A stretch of DNA of 32,091 nt from Pseudomonadota bacterium (GTDB taxonomy: Bacteria; Pseudomonadota; Alphaproteobacteria; Rhizobiales; Hyphomicrobiaceae). The notes below the pieces were generated by a model. It worked only from the letters and a program-made list of their open reading frames with translations, searched no databases and was not told the DNA's origin. Position 1 is the first letter of the stretch, and each line of letters begins with the position of its first letter. The stretch is from NCBI GenBank assembly GCA_023423275.1, contig JAFAFW010000016.1, forward strand, positions 1 through 32,091, read 5' to 3'. Made by a program: the position numbers and the translations under genes. This document shows positions 30,378-32,091 of this stretch, piece by piece.

Positions 30378-30860
30378 GTGAGCAAGTCAGCCGAAGCTTT
30401 CCGCACCATCAGCGAGGTTGCGGAAGAGCTGGATGTTCCCAAGCATGTGCTTCGCTTCTGGGAGCAGAAATTTCCTCAGATCAAGCCGATGAAGCGTGGC
30501 GGCGGCCGCCGTTACTATCGGCCGGAGGATCTTGAGCTGCTGCGTGGCATCCGCCATCTCCTCCATCGCGAGGGCTATACGATCCGCGGCGTGCAGAAGA
30601 TTCTGCGGACGCAAGGCGTGGATGGCGTGAAGCGATCGTGGATGGATGTTCCTGGCCAGAAGGCGGTCGTAAAGGACGTGCCCGCCCAACCAGCCAAGCG
30701 AGCAACCGGCAAGCGTTCCGCGGCGTCTGCGACTGCGGCGCTCCCTGCTGACGTGCGCGCCAGTTTGCAAAAGGCGCTCGCTGAACTCGAAGCCTGCCGC
30801 CGGGTGCTCGCGGCTGCTGATCACGGGCAGAGTTCCGGCGCTGCGCGCTCGCGGCGATGA
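30378..30860 (+). CDS. MerR family transcriptional regulator
   Basis: The 160-residue protein starts at GTG 30378 after GAGGAGG. The N-terminal MerR domain reads F-R-T-I-S-E-V-A-E-E-L-D-V-P-K-H-V-L-R-F-W-E-Q-K-F, then K-R-G-G-G-R-R-Y-Y-R-P-E-D-L-E-L-L-R-G-I-R-H-L-L-H. This is the family's winged helix with the R-R-Y-Y-R wing. The C-terminal half is Ala/Lys-rich and of low complexity, with no metal-binding cysteines, so its signal is unknown. The 3' end overlaps the PPTase gene by 4 nt (ATGA). Confidence 0.92.
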   Translation: MSKSAEAFRTISEVAEELDVPKHVLRFWEQKFPQIKPMKRGGGRRYYRPEDLELLRGIRHLLHREGYTIRGVQKILRTQGVDGVKRSWMDVPGQKAVVKDVPAQPAKRATGKRSAASATAALPADVRASLQKALAELEACRRVLAAADHGQSSGAARSRR

Positions 30861-31630
30861 CTGCCGGCGGGGTGCCGCTGGAAGTCTGGTTCATCGATTC
30901 GCGACGCTCGGCTCATGCTCTGCAGTTCATCGAGGTTACGACACCGCGTCTCAGCGACGATGAAGTAACACCTCGCGCAGCGAGCGGCACGGACCACGAC
31001 TCCTGGCGCGCACAACGGATTGCGCTCCGGATTTTACTGGAGCGATATACCGGGGAGAGGCTGCGTCGTACCGCATTCGCGACCAGTCCCGCAGGCAAAC
31101 CCTCTATTCCGTGGCGAACGGACGTTGAATTCAGCTTATCCCATACCGGCGTCTTCGGTCTCATTGCCATTGCCCGCGACGGCCCGGTCGGCATCGACCT
31201 GGAACAGGCGCGCGCTCTCAGATTTTCGTCTCCCCGCCGTGCGGCGCTTGTGGCCGCGGCTGCTGACCTTTTGCCTGTCGGACAATGCCGCGATCGCATT
31301 GGCGACGACATCTGCGATGACTTCACGGTTCTGCAGGCTTGGGTGCGATTGGAAGCTTGGGCCAAAGCACGTGGGACCGGTATCGGCGCGCTGTTGAGCG
31401 ATCTCGGTATCTGGGGCTCCAAAGGCGAGCGGGCAACGGGAATGGCTATCGGTAACAGTGCCCGTCAGCTCGCGCAGCGTGACGGTTTCCAGGTTGCCAA
31501 TCTCGATCTTCCTGACGGTCTGCAGGGGGCGGTGTGCGCTGTGCGACTTTCTCCCCCGGTCATCGTCAGAAACTTTCCTGCCGACCAGTCGCTCATCGCG
31601 GAGCTGGCGTGCGCTCCAATAATTTGCTGA
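30857..31630 (+). CDS. 4'-phosphopantetheinyl transferase superfamily protein
   Basis: The protein has 257 residues. It is a Sfp-type enzyme that attaches phosphopantetheine to carrier proteins. The core is P-A-G-K-P-S-I, then F-S-L-S-H-T-G-V-F-G-L-I-A-I-A, G-P-V-G-I-D-L-E (metal-binding D and E), and W-V-R-L-E-A-W-A-K-A-R-G-T-G-I, matching the W-x-x-K-E-A-x-x-K signature. The lysine before the E is replaced by arginine-leucine, a modest deviation. It is translationally coupled to the MerR gene, so the regulator may control carrier-protein activation. Confidence 0.85.
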   Translation: MTAGGVPLEVWFIDSRRSAHALQFIEVTTPRLSDDEVTPRAASGTDHDSWRAQRIALRILLERYTGERLRRTAFATSPAGKPSIPWRTDVEFSLSHTGVFGLIAIARDGPVGIDLEQARALRFSSPRRAALVAAAADLLPVGQCRDRIGDDICDDFTVLQAWVRLEAWAKARGTGIGALLSDLGIWGSKGERATGMAIGNSARQLAQRDGFQVANLDLPDGLQGAVCAVRLSPPVIVRNFPADQSLIAELACAPIIC

Positions 31631-31871
31631 AAGCCGGTAGCGGATAGCCGTCTCGTGGCACACGGCCGTCCTGTGTGAGCGGAGCGGGCATCCAGGCATA
31701 CGGCACTTGCCTATCGAAGCCGTCCAGGCGTGATCTCCAAAAGATCCGTTGACGGATGGGCCGTGGCGGCACGCAATCCTGGACAACTCGCTGAACGACC
31801 CTGGCTGCCTTGTCACGTGCCACGATGAGCCGCCGCCGAGGCTGGGTGAAGAGGTCAATAACGCTTGCCAC
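31593..31871 (-). CDS. Possible 92-residue basic protein
   Basis: The frame starts at GTG 31871 and overlaps the PPTase 3' end by 38 bp. It begins M-A-S-V-I-D-L-F-T-Q-P-R-R-R-L-I-V-A-R-D and is arginine- and proline-rich. I recognise no family, and there is no Shine-Dalgarno site. The otherwise empty intergenic space and the absence of a competing gene are the only support. Confidence 0.4.
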   Translation of the reverse strand: MASVIDLFTQPRRRLIVARDKAARVVQRVVQDCVPPRPIRQRIFWRSRLDGFDRQVPYAWMPAPLTQDGRVPRDGYPLPAFSKLLERTPAPR

Positions 31872-31965
31872 GTCATGACATGGTCATTACATAGGGCATT
31901 CTAGCCCATGGACAGTGCTGCCTACGGCAATGTCGGGTGAGAATACATAAGTATTTCAATAGGTC

Positions 31966-32043
31966 CGGAGCGTAGCGCAGCCTGGTTAGCGCACCAGTCT
32001 GGGGGACTGGGGGTCGCGAGTTCGAATCTCGCCGCTCCGACCA
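31966..32043 (+). tRNA. tRNA-Pro (anticodon GGG)
   Basis: The acceptor stem CGGAGCG pairs with CGCTCCG (32033-32039), followed by A and an encoded CCA. The D arm has GCGC...GGTTAGCGC. The anticodon stem is CCAGT/ACTGG with loop CTGGGGG and anticodon GGG at 32001-32003. The T arm is GCGAG-TTCGAAT-CTCGC. Confidence 0.97.
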
Positions 32044-32091
32044 TTAAATCAAAGACTTAGCGACTGACCAGCCACAGCGCACTGCTTTCGA

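Noticed and set aside
31136..31876. A 246-codon minus-strand frame opposite the PPTase gene
   Set aside because: Most of it lies antisense to the PPTase gene with clear motifs; only the smaller frame 31593-31871 could be argued for.
1..32091. CRISPR array or origin of replication
   Set aside because: No regularly spaced repeats with unique spacers and no DnaA-box cluster were seen; the only tandem repeat is the coding 12-mer at 3242.

Overview
The window is high-GC alphaproteobacterial DNA, most likely from the Hyphomicrobiales (Rhizobiales). The evidence is the set of core genes, namely ispH-thrB-rnhA, yceD-plsX-fabH-ihfA-merR, a ubiquinol-cytochrome c chaperone and YqgE, plus frequent GTG/TTG starts and tightly overlapping operons. 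No species can be named from the sequence alone.

Positions about 212 to 11817 form a genomic island at the 3' end of guaA. The last 18 bases of guaA (11800-11817, encoding T-I-E-W-E-stop) recur at 212-229 with 16/18 identity and again spell T-I-E-W-E-stop. These are read as the two attachment sites. Left of the outer copy lies the 3' end of a prfH gene (release-factor homologue of the RtcB2-PrfH RNA-repair pair), possibly part of a second accessory block. From left to right the island holds: an AlpA-like small regulator; an AbiEi/AbiEii toxin-antitoxin pair; a divergently transcribed two-HTH protein; a large serine recombinase overlapping a ParB-like gene and a frameshifted RepB-like gene; an IS3-family element with a frameshifted orfB; and a four-nucleotide-overlap style operon. 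That operon encodes a PfkB-kinase/nucleoside deoxyribosyltransferase fusion, a QueC-like synthase and an EndoIII/OGG-like HhH glycosylase. It is the most interesting part of the window. It resembles the nucleobase-handling ancillary genes of type IV CBASS, but no CD-NTase is present, and the IS element has cut off whatever gene preceded it.

From 11800 on the sequence is core genome. guaA (minus strand) is divergent from a His-rich SEC-C mini-protein. Then come a DUF3750 protein, YqgE, a secreted DsbD-N-domain protein, a Prx5-type peroxiredoxin, a palindromic dispersed repeat, and the rnhA-thrB-ispH operon (minus strand). A lipoprotein follows, then a tandem glycine riboswitch driving gcvT-gcvH-gcvPA-gcvPB and ending in a strong terminator. 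The last part holds a small secreted protein, bamE, a ubiquinol-cytochrome c chaperone with a DUF177/YceD protein, plsX, fabH, ihfA, a MerR regulator, a phosphopantetheinyl transferase and a tRNA-Pro(GGG).

Functionally the core portion combines GMP synthesis, glycine cleavage, phospholipid and fatty-acid initiation, isoprenoid and threonine synthesis, and envelope assembly. The island carries mobility, plasmid-partition-like and probable anti-phage functions. All family names come from reading motifs by eye; no database search was run.
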